DNA from: an uncultured Flavobacteriales bacterium
Lineage (GTDB): Bacteria; Bacteroidota; Bacteroidia; Flavobacteriales_G; Salibacteraceae
Assembly: GCA_905181855.1 (NCBI GenBank)
Contig: CAJIZE010000006.1
Span: 1 to 64,000, forward strand
Length of the DNA stretch: 64,000 nucleotides
Direction of reading: 5' to 3'
Shown here: piece after piece, positions 1-8,358 of the stretch
How the letters are laid out: each line of letters begins with the position of its first letter
Numbering within the stretch: position 1 is the first letter of the stretch
Notes under the pieces: generated by a model
Seen by the model: the letters and a program-made list of their open reading frames with translations, nothing else
What the model was told of the DNA's origin: nothing
Database searches by the model: none
Position numbers and translations under genes: made by a program

Positions 1-2100
1 TACCGAAGTATTTACGGTCTGGCAGTGCTTGGTGAGGTTCAAAAGGGAATTGAAAGCATAAAGAAAAATGAACACAAAATTCTTATTTCAGATTTCAATA
101 AACTAATTACAGATGCTATAGGAAATGATTCGGCACCCTTTATCTATGAAAGGATAGGAGTGAAATACAAGCATATTTTTATTGACGAGTTTCAGGATAC
201 GTCTTTATTACAAGTAGTTAATTTTTTGCCCTTGATAAGTCAATCGCTGGCTGAACAAAATCAAATTTTATTGGTAGGTGATACCAAACAATCAATTTAT
301 AGATGGCGAAATGGTGATGCAGAGTTACTTGCAAGTTTTCCGAATCCGCCAAGTCAAATTAAAAAAGAGGCATATTTAAGTCAGTTTGAGCAGATACAAT
401 TCTTTAAACCAAATAGAATATCACTTAATACAAATTACAGGAGTGATCAGTTGATAGTAGAGTTTAACAATGCATTGTTTCAGCGTTTTGAGCAATTAAT
501 TGAGCCTAGATTTAAAGACCTGTTTACTGATTTTATTCAAATACCAGGAAAGCAAAATAACTCAGGTTTTATTACATTAACCAAGCTTGAAGGAAAGTTA
601 AAGACGGAGCTTTACGACGTTCAATTACCTGAGATACTGACCAGAATTAGAACTTGTATTGAACAAAATTGTAACTTGTCGGATATTGCAATTTTGATAC
701 GGGCTAATAGTGAGGCTGCAGTCTTAGCAGAATATCTGAACGACAACCAAATACCTGTTGTTTCGAGCGAAGGCTTATTGGTGTTTAAATCAACTAAAGT
801 ATTGCTGGTGGTTCAGTTTTTAAATTCGTTTTATAACGAAACAAATAAAGGGAAAAGGGCGCAATTATGGTATTATTTGAAGGCAGAGGAACTTGATTTA
901 GTTACAGACATACTAGATATAAATATTGATTTCCAAGATCATTTTGCAGATTTTGATTTCGAATATTTCAATAAGATTGGGTTTTATGATAAAGCTGTTT
1001 TTATCTCTGATTATTTTGGATTTGATCCGAATGGAATTTTCCTTCAATCTTTCTTGAACAAATTATTTCAAAAATGTTCAAATCCTCCTTTTGGAATACA
1101 TCAACTATTAAAATGGCATGAAACAGATCAAGATAAATTTGCGGTGGAAGCAGATGAATCAACTGAAGCTGTAAAAATTTCAACTATTCATAACTCCAAA
1201 GGATTGCAATTTCCAGTGGTGATTTTACCATTTATGTGGTATAAACCCGCTATCAAAAATTATTCAGAATGGATTGAACTTAATGATGATTCAATACCAC
1301 TTGAAAAAGCCTTAATACCTATGGTGAAGACTTCGGTAGAGGCTATTAATATGACGAAGGTTTACGAAAAAGAAGTTCAGAAAACATTAATTGACAACAT
1401 AAATATGGTTTATGTAGCAAGCACCAGAGCAAAGCACGAAATGCATTTGTTTACCAACAATCAAAAAGGGCCCATACAAGAAACAATTAATAATGCGGTG
1501 GCAGAATTTGATTTTGGAGTAAAAAAATCGGATAACTATTGGGAGCAAGGTTCAGCTATTTTGAATAGTAAAACTAAAAATATGAAAGCACCTAGGCCTC
1601 CTTTTGTTCCATTTAATCGCTGGCACGATAAAGTTTCAATTGTAGGTAAACGGAGTAAGGGTATTTATTTTTCATCGGAGCAAACCGTGAAGGGAACTAT
1701 TTTTCATGAAATACTGGGAAGGGTTAAGTTTTCAAGTGAAGCAAAAATAGTTTTTGATAATGCTATTCTTCACGGAGAGATTGATGATAAAGGGCATGAA
1801 GAATTACTGAAAACAATTAAATTGATGGAGAGTAATTCAGACGTTGCTAGAGCTTTTTCTGAAGAAGCTACTATACTAAATGAACAAACTATTTTAACCA
1901 AAGAACTCATGCAATACCGTCCGGACAGAATTTCAATTTTGGGTAATGAGGTTGTGTTAATCGACTTTAAAACGGGTAAACCAAACAGAAAGCACCACAA
2001 ACAAATTAGCAAGTATTTAGAGTTACTTAAGCAAATGAATTATGGTAAAGTAGAGGGATATTTAATTTATACAGGATTGAACTCAATTGTTAAAGTATAA
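1..2100 (+). CDS. UvrD/AddA-like helicase-nuclease (5' end cut by window)
   Basis: Probable ATP-dependent DNA helicase with a RecB-type nuclease domain, acting in double-strand break repair with an AddB-like partner that would lie outside the window. The frame is open from base 1, so the N-terminus with the Walker A motif is missing. Visible superfamily 1 motifs in order are DEFQDT (Walker B), GDTKQSIYRWR, NYRSD, STIHNSKGLQFPVV and VYVASTRAKHE. Near the C-terminus GTIFHEILG, LIDFKTGK and QISKYLELL match the RecB nuclease signature. The GTG at base 25 is an internal codon, not a start. Assignment to AddA rather than RecB is inference from phylum habit. The next gene starts 4 nt after the stop, suggesting co-transcription. 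Confidence 0.9.
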   Translation, partial: YRSIYGLAVLGEVQKGIESIKKNEHKILISDFNKLITDAIGNDSAPFIYERIGVKYKHIFIDEFQDTSLLQVVNFLPLISQSLAEQNQILLVGDTKQSIYRWRNGDAELLASFPNPPSQIKKEAYLSQFEQIQFFKPNRISLNTNYRSDQLIVEFNNALFQRFEQLIEPRFKDLFTDFIQIPGKQNNSGFITLTKLEGKLKTELYDVQLPEILTRIRTCIEQNCNLSDIAILIRANSEAAVLAEYLNDNQIPVVSSEGLLVFKSTKVLLVVQFLNSFYNETNKGKRAQLWYYLKAEELDLVTDILDINIDFQDHFADFDFEYFNKIGFYDKAVFISDYFGFDPNGIFLQSFLNKLFQKCSNPPFGIHQLLKWHETDQDKFAVEADESTEAVKISTIHNSKGLQFPVVILPFMWYKPAIKNYSEWIELNDDSIPLEKALIPMVKTSVEAINMTKVYEKEVQKTLIDNINMVYVASTRAKHEMHLFTNNQKGPIQETINNAVAEFDFGVKKSDNYWEQGSAILNSKTKNMKAPRPPFVPFNRWHDKVSIVGKRSKGIYFSSEQTVKGTIFHEILGRVKFSSEAKIVFDNAILHGEIDDKGHEELLKTIKLMESNSDVARAFSEEATILNEQTILTKELMQYRPDRISILGNEVVLIDFKTGKPNRKHHKQISKYLELLKQMNYGKVEGYLIYTGLNSIVKV

Positions 2101-2104
2101 GATT

Positions 2105-2536
2105 ATGGATACCAGAATAAAATCATATTTAGATTTAACCAAGGAAGAGTTGTATGACTTGCTCGCGCTGCGAATAGAGGTTTTTGTGATTGAACAAAAC
2201 TGTCCTTATCAAGATTTAGATGGAGTAGATAAAACGGCATATCACCTTATTACCAATGATGGAGTGGCAACCGTTGCAACGCTCCGAATTTATATCGACA
2301 ACAATAATGTGGTACATATTGGTAGAGTAGTGGTTGCCCAAACGCACCGTAAAACCAGATTGGGCAGGCTGATAATGAGCAAGGCAATTGATTGGTCAAA
2401 AAATAATTATTCTGAGCGTGAAATCCACATTTCGGCTCAGCAATATTTGGATGATTTTTATACTAATTTAGGATTTAAAAGCACCGGTAAAAAATATCTT
2501 GAAGATGGAATTCCACATCAAGAAATGATTCTTTAA
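2105..2536 (+). CDS. ElaA-type GNAT family N-acetyltransferase
   Basis: Small GNAT acetyltransferase of the ElaA family; the acceptor substrate is unknown. The N-terminal LYDLLALRIEVFVIEQNCPY is the ElaA hallmark, followed by the acetyl-CoA binding loop RVVVAQTHRKTRLGRLIM and an end reading GIPHQEM. I start at ATG 2105 (MDTRIKSY), 4 nt after the helicase stop; an in-frame TTG 18 nt upstream would overlap the helicase gene and lengthen the protein beyond the family norm of about 145-155 residues. It faces the next gene tail to tail with only 6 nt between them. Confidence 0.88.
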   Translation: MDTRIKSYLDLTKEELYDLLALRIEVFVIEQNCPYQDLDGVDKTAYHLITNDGVATVATLRIYIDNNNVVHIGRVVVAQTHRKTRLGRLIMSKAIDWSKNNYSEREIHISAQQYLDDFYTNLGFKSTGKKYLEDGIPHQEMIL

Positions 2537-2542
2537 TAGCCT

Positions 2543-2881
2543 TTAGCTAACTATAAATCCAATTATCGCAAGTGTAACAGCTCCGATACCAATTAGTAAT
2601 ACCAGCCACCTAAAATTAGGGTCGGAAATAAAAGGTTTTCTGAAATGGCCAATGGTAAGGTTGTTTAACATTAGAGCAGTTCTGAAGTCTTTTTTGTGAA
2701 TTGCATATAAAAAATAGTGCTGTTTTTCAGTAGTTTCTTCGTCTTTTTCAAAAGTGATTTTATGCTCTATGAGCATATTCTCAAAATACGCTGCTCGCAC
2801 AGGCTGTTTAAAGCTAAAAACTTCATAATTTCTGTTGGCAGGATGTGTCTGGTAATTAGTGAAGTTAAACTGAAGATCCAT
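2543..2881 (-). CDS. Small protein with one C-terminal membrane segment, unknown function
   Basis: I do not recognise a named family. The 112-residue product has a soluble, charged N-terminal two thirds and a single hydrophobic segment at the C-terminus (WLVLLIGIGAVTLAIIGFIV), which predicts a tail-anchored inner-membrane protein facing the cytoplasm. Its start codon shares one base with the stop of the upstream M23 peptidase (TAATG arrangement on the minus strand), so the two are translationally coupled and probably act in one envelope process (inference). Confidence 0.7.
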   Translation of the reverse strand: MDLQFNFTNYQTHPANRNYEVFSFKQPVRAAYFENMLIEHKITFEKDEETTEKQHYFLYAIHKKDFRTALMLNNLTIGHFRKPFISDPNFRWLVLLIGIGAVTLAIIGFIVS

Positions 2882-4005
2882 TAAATTATCCTTATTTTCT
2901 GGCCAACATATAAAAAGTTGTTCCTTTTAATACTATTTAGCTCGCAAAGTTTTGATATCGATGTGCCGTATTGCTTGGCAATTTCGAATAAGTTATCGCC
3001 TTTTTTTACAACATACATATTTACACCTTTAGGCAAAGCAGCATAACCACTAGGTGTTTTTTTAAGAACTACTTCAGCATTTATAATTTCTCTTTTGTTA
3101 AAATCAAAAAGGTGAGCTGGATTTAACGCTAATCCTTTAAAGCGAACTTCAAAATGCAAATGACTACCGCTCGATCTACCTGAAGAGCCTCCTAGGCCAA
3201 CCACCTGTCCTGTTTCAACTTTTTCGCCGGATACTACTTTAAATCTATGTAAATGAGCATATAACGTTTCTAAACCATTGTAATGCCGAACTACTACAAC
3301 ACGGCCGTAACCACCATAATATTTCGCTACACGTACAACACCAGGGAAAACGGAAACTACCGGATCCCAAACTTCCAAATCCAAATCTATACCACTATGC
3401 ATCTTCCCCTCACGCCAGCCAAATGAAGAAGTCATCACATCATTTTCGATTGGCATTACAAAACCATCGTTGATTAAAACGCCTTCTAAAATCAGCTTTA
3501 CTGAGGTGTCTTTATTACTCAATGAATTTTTATAGGGATGAGGTATTAATGTGTTCCAATCCTTGTAAAAAGTATCCGCAGGAAACTGTGACTGAAAAAG
3601 GTTTACAATAAATTCAGGCATTAAGTCTATTGGCGAAATATCACTTGGTGGGTGGTTGTTTATGTATAAATTTATTTGGTTTATTAAAGCATAAGGGATA
3701 AGATTCATTTCAAACAACGAATCAATTAGCGATGCAACTTCAACCTTGTTCATTTTACTAATTGAAATCATCAAGTTAAGCTGGTCTATAATGTCGATAT
3801 CAATTCTATCAAGACTTAATAGTGAGTCACGGTATTCTTTAATTCGTTCAGGAGAAGCATAAGCAAGTTGATCAAACAAAGTTTGTTGACCATACATTAC
3901 CGTAGCTCTAACAGTATCTCGTTTGGTGTCATATGCCAAGGCGGGTAAGGCAAATACTACAATTGAAATTATCGAAAATATGTAAAAACTGAACTTTTTG
4001 GTCAT
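2881..4005 (-). CDS. M23 family metallopeptidase with C-terminal LysM domain
   Basis: Predicted periplasmic peptidoglycan endopeptidase or EnvC/NlpD-like amidase activator. Residues 1-24 form a signal peptide ending at ALA. A helical region of about 150 residues precedes the LytM domain, which has the zinc motifs HSGIDLD and HLHFEV plus the second histidine in YAHLHRF, so the catalytic set looks complete. The last 45 residues are a LysM peptidoglycan-binding repeat (VKKGDNLFEIAKQYG...VGQKIRI). It is first in a two-gene unit with the small membrane protein downstream. Whether it cleaves or only activates amidases cannot be told from sequence. Confidence 0.92.
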   Translation of the reverse strand: MTKKFSFYIFSIISIVVFALPALAYDTKRDTVRATVMYGQQTLFDQLAYASPERIKEYRDSLLSLDRIDIDIIDQLNLMISISKMNKVEVASLIDSLFEMNLIPYALINQINLYINNHPPSDISPIDLMPEFIVNLFQSQFPADTFYKDWNTLIPHPYKNSLSNKDTSVKLILEGVLINDGFVMPIENDVMTSSFGWREGKMHSGIDLDLEVWDPVVSVFPGVVRVAKYYGGYGRVVVVRHYNGLETLYAHLHRFKVVSGEKVETGQVVGLGGSSGRSSGSHLHFEVRFKGLALNPAHLFDFNKREIINAEVVLKKTPSGYAALPKGVNMYVVKKGDNLFEIAKQYGTSISKLCELNSIKRNNFLYVGQKIRII

Positions 4006-4101
4006 TAGCTAAACATGCTATGCGATTATAAGGCGGTAAAAATATAATTTTTATCGTTTTTTTTATTTGGATATTATTATCATTGATCTTTTAAAAACTT
4101 T

Positions 4102-4671
4102 ATGCCACGATATGTAAAAGTAATTATTGGAGTAATTGGTTTCTTTGTGATTTACACATTGTGGATGTTTTTATTGCCAAGTAAATTTGAACTTAAAGAG
4201 CAAATTGAAATTAGTGCTTCTGTTGATGATGTTAAAATGATCTTATTGGATGAGGATGTTAGAAATGAATGGATAAGTTGGCAATATAATGATTCAGAAT
4301 CAACATTGAATTCAGAACAGAATGGCGATGTATATTATTGGGAATCGGCGATTAACAATACCCAAGGAACTTTTCAAATTGAATTATTGCAAAATGAAAC
4401 AGTTAATGTGGATGTTGAGTTTTTAAAGCCACAAAAACTTTTTTTTACAGAGAAATATGAAATTTCGAGTTATGGAGATGAAGTAAAAGTGTTTTTATTT
4501 ATAAATGGCAGTTATTCATTTTTTCAACGATGGGCTAACAAAACTGCTCATTTGCTTTTGCAAGAACATTTAAAGGCTAGCCTAATTAATTTGAAGCAGT
4601 TGATTGAGACTAATGTTATTCTTCCAACTCAGACTGAAGAGAATCAACTTTCCAATCATTCAGTTTCTTAA
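4102..4671 (+). CDS. SRPBCC-family (START-like) protein with N-terminal membrane anchor
   Basis: Starts MPRYVKVIIGVIGFFVIYTL, a single N-terminal membrane segment, followed by a domain with the polyketide cyclase/SRPBCC look: IEISASVDDVKMILLDEDV and, later, an even run of beta strands before a long C-terminal helix (WANKTAHLLLQEHLKASLINLKQ). Such domains bind hydrophobic ligands, but no substrate can be named. The last 56 nt overlap the 3' end of the convergent CPBP gene, so the C-terminal tail of each is encoded on opposite strands of the same DNA. Confidence 0.75.
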   Translation: MPRYVKVIIGVIGFFVIYTLWMFLLPSKFELKEQIEISASVDDVKMILLDEDVRNEWISWQYNDSESTLNSEQNGDVYYWESAINNTQGTFQIELLQNETVNVDVEFLKPQKLFFTEKYEISSYGDEVKVFLFINGSYSFFQRWANKTAHLLLQEHLKASLINLKQLIETNVILPTQTEENQLSNHSVS

Positions 4672-5194
4672 GTAGAATAATATCTATGGCAATATGAGCA
4701 AATATTGAAAACCAAATGCCAAGGTATAAAAAGCCATACCCGATTCCAGCAATTATCAGGGTCATAAACAATCCGTAAACCGAAATTTTCCAATCTTTAG
4801 GATTAAGATAACCATGAATTGCAACAAATACGACAGCGGTAATCCAAACGCCCAAAAAAGGTTGGATGGCACCTCTAAACAATACCTCTTCTCCGAACCC
4901 TGCACAAAATGAAATGAATATTATTTCGTGAATGTTCAACTCTAGGGCTTGAATTAAATTTGCATATCTATTAAGGCTTTGATTGAGCCACTTTGAGCGT
5001 ATTAATTTCCAACCCAGAAAACCAGTTGCAAATCCATAAGCTAAACCCAACGGGGCTTGAGTTAAAAAGGAATAGTTGCCTTGAAACATTTCAAACCAAG
5101 CGTTGTTTCCGAAAAAATTAATAATCGCAAACCCTAAGGCACTAAATCCAAATAGTGTGATGAATCCTAAGATAAAGAATGAACTTCTACTCAT
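4616..5194 (-). CDS. CPBP family intramembrane glutamic endopeptidase
   Basis: Multi-pass membrane protein of the CAAX protease and bacteriocin-processing (Abi) family. The catalytic first motif EEVLFRGAIQPFLG is present near residue 102, followed by FVAIHGYLN and the terminal motif AHIAIDIILL, giving the two histidines and the acidic pair expected of the active site. Length 192 is normal. It lies 1 nt after the thioredoxin-like gene, so the two form an operon. Substrate unknown. Confidence 0.88.
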   Translation of the reverse strand: MSRSSFFILGFITLFGFSALGFAIINFFGNNAWFEMFQGNYSFLTQAPLGLAYGFATGFLGWKLIRSKWLNQSLNRYANLIQALELNIHEIIFISFCAGFGEEVLFRGAIQPFLGVWITAVVFVAIHGYLNPKDWKISVYGLFMTLIIAGIGYGFLYLGIWFSIFAHIAIDIILLKKLNDWKVDSLQSELEE

Positions 5195-5195
5195 T

Positions 5196-5753
5196 TTAGT
5201 TTTTCCATTTTATACTGCAGCCCATACTTGGTTTTTGAACGGTAGGTGCAGTTTTTTTTTCTAGAAGGGTCTCCATTGCCGTACTCAATTCGCTACCAGT
5301 TAGTGCTATTCCATTGCCAGGTGTAGATCCATCTAGACGTCCTCGATAATAACATTTTTTTAATTCATCGAACAAGAAGAAGTCTGGGGTGCAAGCTGCA
5401 TCTAAGCTTTTTGCCACTTGTTGGTTATCATCGAAAAGATATTTAAAACTAAAATTTAAATCTTTTGCCAACTTAGCCATTTTATGTGGTGCATCATCAG
5501 GGTAGTACGTTACATCGTTCGAGTTAATAGCGATTGAGTTAATACCTAACTTTTTATACTTTAAAGTGAGATCGACAATTTGTTCTAAAACGTGAATGAC
5601 ATAGGGACAATGATTACACATAACAATAACCAATGTGCCTTTTTGACCCGCTAAATCATCAAATGAAAAACGATTTCCGCTCAACGGTTCAATTAAATCG
5701 AATTTTGGAGCAATAAACCCCAAAGGATTCATAACTGATTCAACCAAAGCCAT
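5196..5753 (-). CDS. Thioredoxin-fold (AhpC/TSA-like) protein with CNHCPYV motif
   Basis: Thioredoxin-superfamily protein of the subgroup carrying CNHCPYV in place of the classical CGPC. The order is a peroxiredoxin-like start (APKFDLIEPLSGNRFSFDDL), the redox motif near residue 46 (VIVMCNHCPYV), then AINSNDVTYYPDDAP and the cis-proline region DAACTPDFFLFDE. No signal peptide, so it is cytoplasmic. It could be a thiol peroxidase or disulfide reductase; sequence does not decide. First gene of a two-gene unit with the CPBP protease. Confidence 0.88.
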   Translation of the reverse strand: MALVESVMNPLGFIAPKFDLIEPLSGNRFSFDDLAGQKGTLVIVMCNHCPYVIHVLEQIVDLTLKYKKLGINSIAINSNDVTYYPDDAPHKMAKLAKDLNFSFKYLFDDNQQVAKSLDAACTPDFFLFDELKKCYYRGRLDGSTPGNGIALTGSELSTAMETLLEKKTAPTVQKPSMGCSIKWKN

Positions 5754-6006
5754 AACTACTCTAAGTTAATTAATAAAGCATGTTTGTTCGAGTAATCGGT
5801 GGGAGCAATAATTTTCTTCATGATGGTTTAAAATTAGTTAAAAAAAGGAGTCGAGCCAAAAACCGTCAGAGAAATGAAGGAACTGAATTTGTGAAGAAAA
5901 CATTTCGACACTTCTCCTGCTTTAATCGTAAACTGCTACAAACTTTAATGTTTCGATCTTTAAATTTTATGACAGTAGTCAGAAAAGGGGGCAACAAGTT
6001 GGTCAC
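5754..6006. other. Intergenic gap without a supported gene
   Basis: About 250 bases upstream of the thioredoxin-like gene and downstream of the EEP-family gene. A plus-strand ORF runs through it and into the neighbouring gene, but its product is rich in Lys and Arg, has no family look, and overlaps the end of the EEP gene. I see no convincing hairpin or RNA gene here. Confidence 0.4.
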
Positions 6007-7428
6007 TTATTTAATCGAAAAATCAAAAATTATTGGTAAGTGATCAGATATTTCTGAAGATTTAGAATTAAGACCATCAAAATACTTCAATTCTTTGGGT
6101 GATAGAAGTGAGCAATCTAAAATGTAGGCAGATTTAGGTTCAATGTTAAAATCAGAATAAAAAATATAATCCAAACGGCCTGGAGGGTATGAGCTTTTGC
6201 CATCACGCCAGGTAATTGCCGACTTGCCATTGGTTTGGTAGGCCAATAAATCAGTTAAAGAAGTTGAATCTACATCTGAACCATTTAGCTTGTTGTTGCC
6301 ATTTTTTAAAACATTGTACTGTTGCTTTAGCCCTACTAAATTCATATCGCCGCTTATTAAAATTGCTGTTTGTTTGGTTATGGTAGAATCTGCTTTAAGC
6401 TTCTCAATAAATTCAGACAAGGCTACGGCTTGCTCCAACCGGCGGTCATCTTTTGCACAACAACTTAAATGGGCATTTATATGCAATGCTTGCGTGGTGC
6501 TATTAATCTGAATCAAACAAGCCAATAACCTAGATTTCGGAAGTACATCCCATGATTTTACTATTTCATATTTAGAGCAAGTAATGTTTCCATCTAGCTT
6601 TTTAACATACCAAGTTGAGCCTGGTAAACTTTTATCCAGTAAACTTTTTGCTTGTTGTTCCGTTGTTTTCCAACATTCGTTAAAACCAATAATATCGGGC
6701 TTGGTCGCAGATAAAAATGAAGTAAATTTATTTTTTCTTTCAGGTTTAATTAAGCCATCATGCAAAACATTGTAAGTTATCAACCTGATGGTATTTTCTT
6801 GTTGCTCTAAGTTATATTTAACCGATTGATTTCTGTTAAATTTATTGAAGTCTCTATAAAGTTGCTCTCCATCAGCAGGTACTTGATCACCTCTTAATTC
6901 ATCAAACAAAAAGCTATATCCAAATTGTGGACCTTCAATTAATTTTTTGCCATTTATGAGATTCGTTGTTGAAATACCTATTTCAAATTTGTTTGAGGTG
7001 AATGTAGGCAGCGCTATTACTGGCACACCACTCATCTTGATACTAAATTCGGGGTCAGATAGGTCAAATATTTTTTTTGCAGAAAAATCCACTTTCCATT
7101 CTGCTCCTATATTATTTATTGAAGTGCCGGTTTGTGGGTTGCCATCACCATCCAGATACAATACCAAAGTATTGTTGTCGAATAGATCAAACTCAGTATT
7201 TACTTCAATATGAAAGTAAATCATGGTGCTGTCGTTTCCATTGGCAACTTTAATTATGTCATTGGATTCACTTTCGTTTCTGTTGTCTTGATATTCAGGA
7301 TAAGCTCCCCATTCGTCAAATTGACCATCAATTAAGATGGTGCTTTCTACGATGTTTGGATTGATGATTTGTCCTATTCCTATTGTTATAAATAGACTGA
7401 AAAACAATGCTAAAACGATTAATCTCAT
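6007..7428 (-). CDS. Secreted endonuclease/exonuclease/phosphatase (EEP) family protein
   Basis: Predicted exported metal-dependent phosphoesterase (nuclease or sphingomyelinase-like). Start chosen at ATG giving MRLIVLALFFSLFITIGIGQ, a clean signal peptide; an upstream in-frame ATG would add 20 residues before it. Residues about 25-200 form a beta-sandwich resembling carbohydrate-binding family 9/DOMON modules (DGQFDEWGAYPEY, DNNTLVLYLDGDGN). The C-terminal half carries EEP motifs: LITYNVLHDG, GFNECW, ISGDMNLV, RLDYIFYS and ISDHLPIIF. Divergent from the O-methyltransferase with only 25 nt between the starts. Confidence 0.88.
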   Translation of the reverse strand: MRLIVLALFFSLFITIGIGQIINPNIVESTILIDGQFDEWGAYPEYQDNRNESESNDIIKVANGNDSTMIYFHIEVNTEFDLFDNNTLVLYLDGDGNPQTGTSINNIGAEWKVDFSAKKIFDLSDPEFSIKMSGVPVIALPTFTSNKFEIGISTTNLINGKKLIEGPQFGYSFLFDELRGDQVPADGEQLYRDFNKFNRNQSVKYNLEQQENTIRLITYNVLHDGLIKPERKNKFTSFLSATKPDIIGFNECWKTTEQQAKSLLDKSLPGSTWYVKKLDGNITCSKYEIVKSWDVLPKSRLLACLIQINSTTQALHINAHLSCCAKDDRRLEQAVALSEFIEKLKADSTITKQTAILISGDMNLVGLKQQYNVLKNGNNKLNGSDVDSTSLTDLLAYQTNGKSAITWRDGKSSYPPGRLDYIFYSDFNIEPKSAYILDCSLLSPKELKYFDGLNSKSSEISDHLPIIFDFSIK

Positions 7429-7429
7429 A

Positions 7430-7437
7430 TAAATTTG
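7430..7437 (+). promoter_or_regulatory. -7 box TAAATTTG for the O-methyltransferase gene
   Basis: Matches the Bacteroidota -7 consensus TAnnTTTG exactly and ends 16 nt before ATG 7454. The matching -33 element would fall inside the 5' end of the divergent EEP gene and is not obvious. Confidence 0.5.
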
Positions 7438-7453
7438 CTTAAAAAGCGAAACT

Positions 7454-8095
7454 ATGGAATTTCTTGATGCGGAATTGAATCTATACATTGAAAATCATTC
7501 GGAAAAAGAACCCGAAATTTTAGCCGATCTAAACCGCCGAACTTATATTGAGGTATTGAATCCAAGGATGTTAGCAGGCCATTTACAAGGGCGCGTGCTG
7601 AGTATGTTAACTCATATGATTAAACCGAAAAGAGTTTTAGAGATTGGCACATATACAGGTTACTCTGCCATCTGTTTTGCTGAAGCTGTTGCAGACGATG
7701 GGATAATTTATTCCATTGACAACAATGAAGAGCTTGAGCCCATACAAACCGAGTTTTTTGAAAAAACAAACAACAACTCTAAAATTAAAAGATTGGTAGG
7801 CAACGCAGTTGATTTGATATCCACTATTGATGAGACTTTCGATTTAATTTTTATTGATGCTGACAAAGCCAATTACTCATACTATTTTGACATTTGTTTG
7901 CCGAAATTAAATCCTGGTGGCTATTTAATTGCAGATAACGTTTTGTGGAGTGGAAAGGTTGTTGAAAAAAGCGATACTCATGATGTTGATACAAGGGGTA
8001 TATTAGCCTTTAATTTAAAGGTACAGCAAGATTCTAGAGTTCAGAATGTACTTTTTCCTATAAGAGACGGTTTGATGGTTTGTCGGAAAGTTTAG
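7454..8095 (+). CDS. SAM-dependent O-methyltransferase (caffeoyl-CoA OMT family)
   Basis: Class I methyltransferase of the catechol/caffeoyl-CoA OMT family. The SAM-binding motif is RVLEIGTYTGYSAICFAEAV near residue 60, with the second acidic position in YSIDNN, and the divalent-metal/catalytic segment FIDADKANYSYYF...ADNVLWSGKV. Length 213 is typical, it is cytoplasmic, and the methyl acceptor is unknown. It is monocistronic: a degenerate stretch follows. Confidence 0.93.
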   Translation: MEFLDAELNLYIENHSEKEPEILADLNRRTYIEVLNPRMLAGHLQGRVLSMLTHMIKPKRVLEIGTYTGYSAICFAEAVADDGIIYSIDNNEELEPIQTEFFEKTNNNSKIKRLVGNAVDLISTIDETFDLIFIDADKANYSYYFDICLPKLNPGGYLIADNVLWSGKVVEKSDTHDVDTRGILAFNLKVQQDSRVQNVLFPIRDGLMVCRKV

Positions 8096-8103
8096 GTTGC
8101 AGT

Positions 8104-8291
8104 TTCAATAAAATAGGCTCCAACATCAATTTACTTGCAGCAGGTTTAAATCACCGCGGCAGATGTAGTATTTTGTTTGAACTATTCCTACATTATGGGA
8201 AACTATGAGTAAAATTGGTTTTGCTCAAGGTATGATGGTTTATGATACCGATTTAAACATCGTGTTCGTTGGCTACGGAATTAGCTTTTGA
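8104..8291 (+). pseudogene. Remnant of a probable outer-membrane barrel protein
   Basis: No intact ORF, but two frames join into a barrel-like piece. The first frame reads FNKIGSNINLLAAGLNH and stops at a TGA; shifting frame just after gives KIGFAQGMMVYDTDLNIVFV followed by GYGISF and a stop. A C-terminal phenylalanine after alternating hydrophobic residues is the usual last strand of an outer-membrane protein. I infer a frameshifted, N-terminally deleted gene. The parent family cannot be named. Confidence 0.4.
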
Positions 8292-8358
8292 AATTTTCCT
8301 AACATAATTTTATTTTTTGGGAGGGCAAAAGCCTCATTTTATATTAGTATTTTAAGTT

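Noticed and set aside
5780-6043. Plus-strand ORF of 87 codons
   Set aside because: Overlaps the 3' end of the EEP gene, has an unusual basic composition, no signal or domain, and no promoter or coding-like features.
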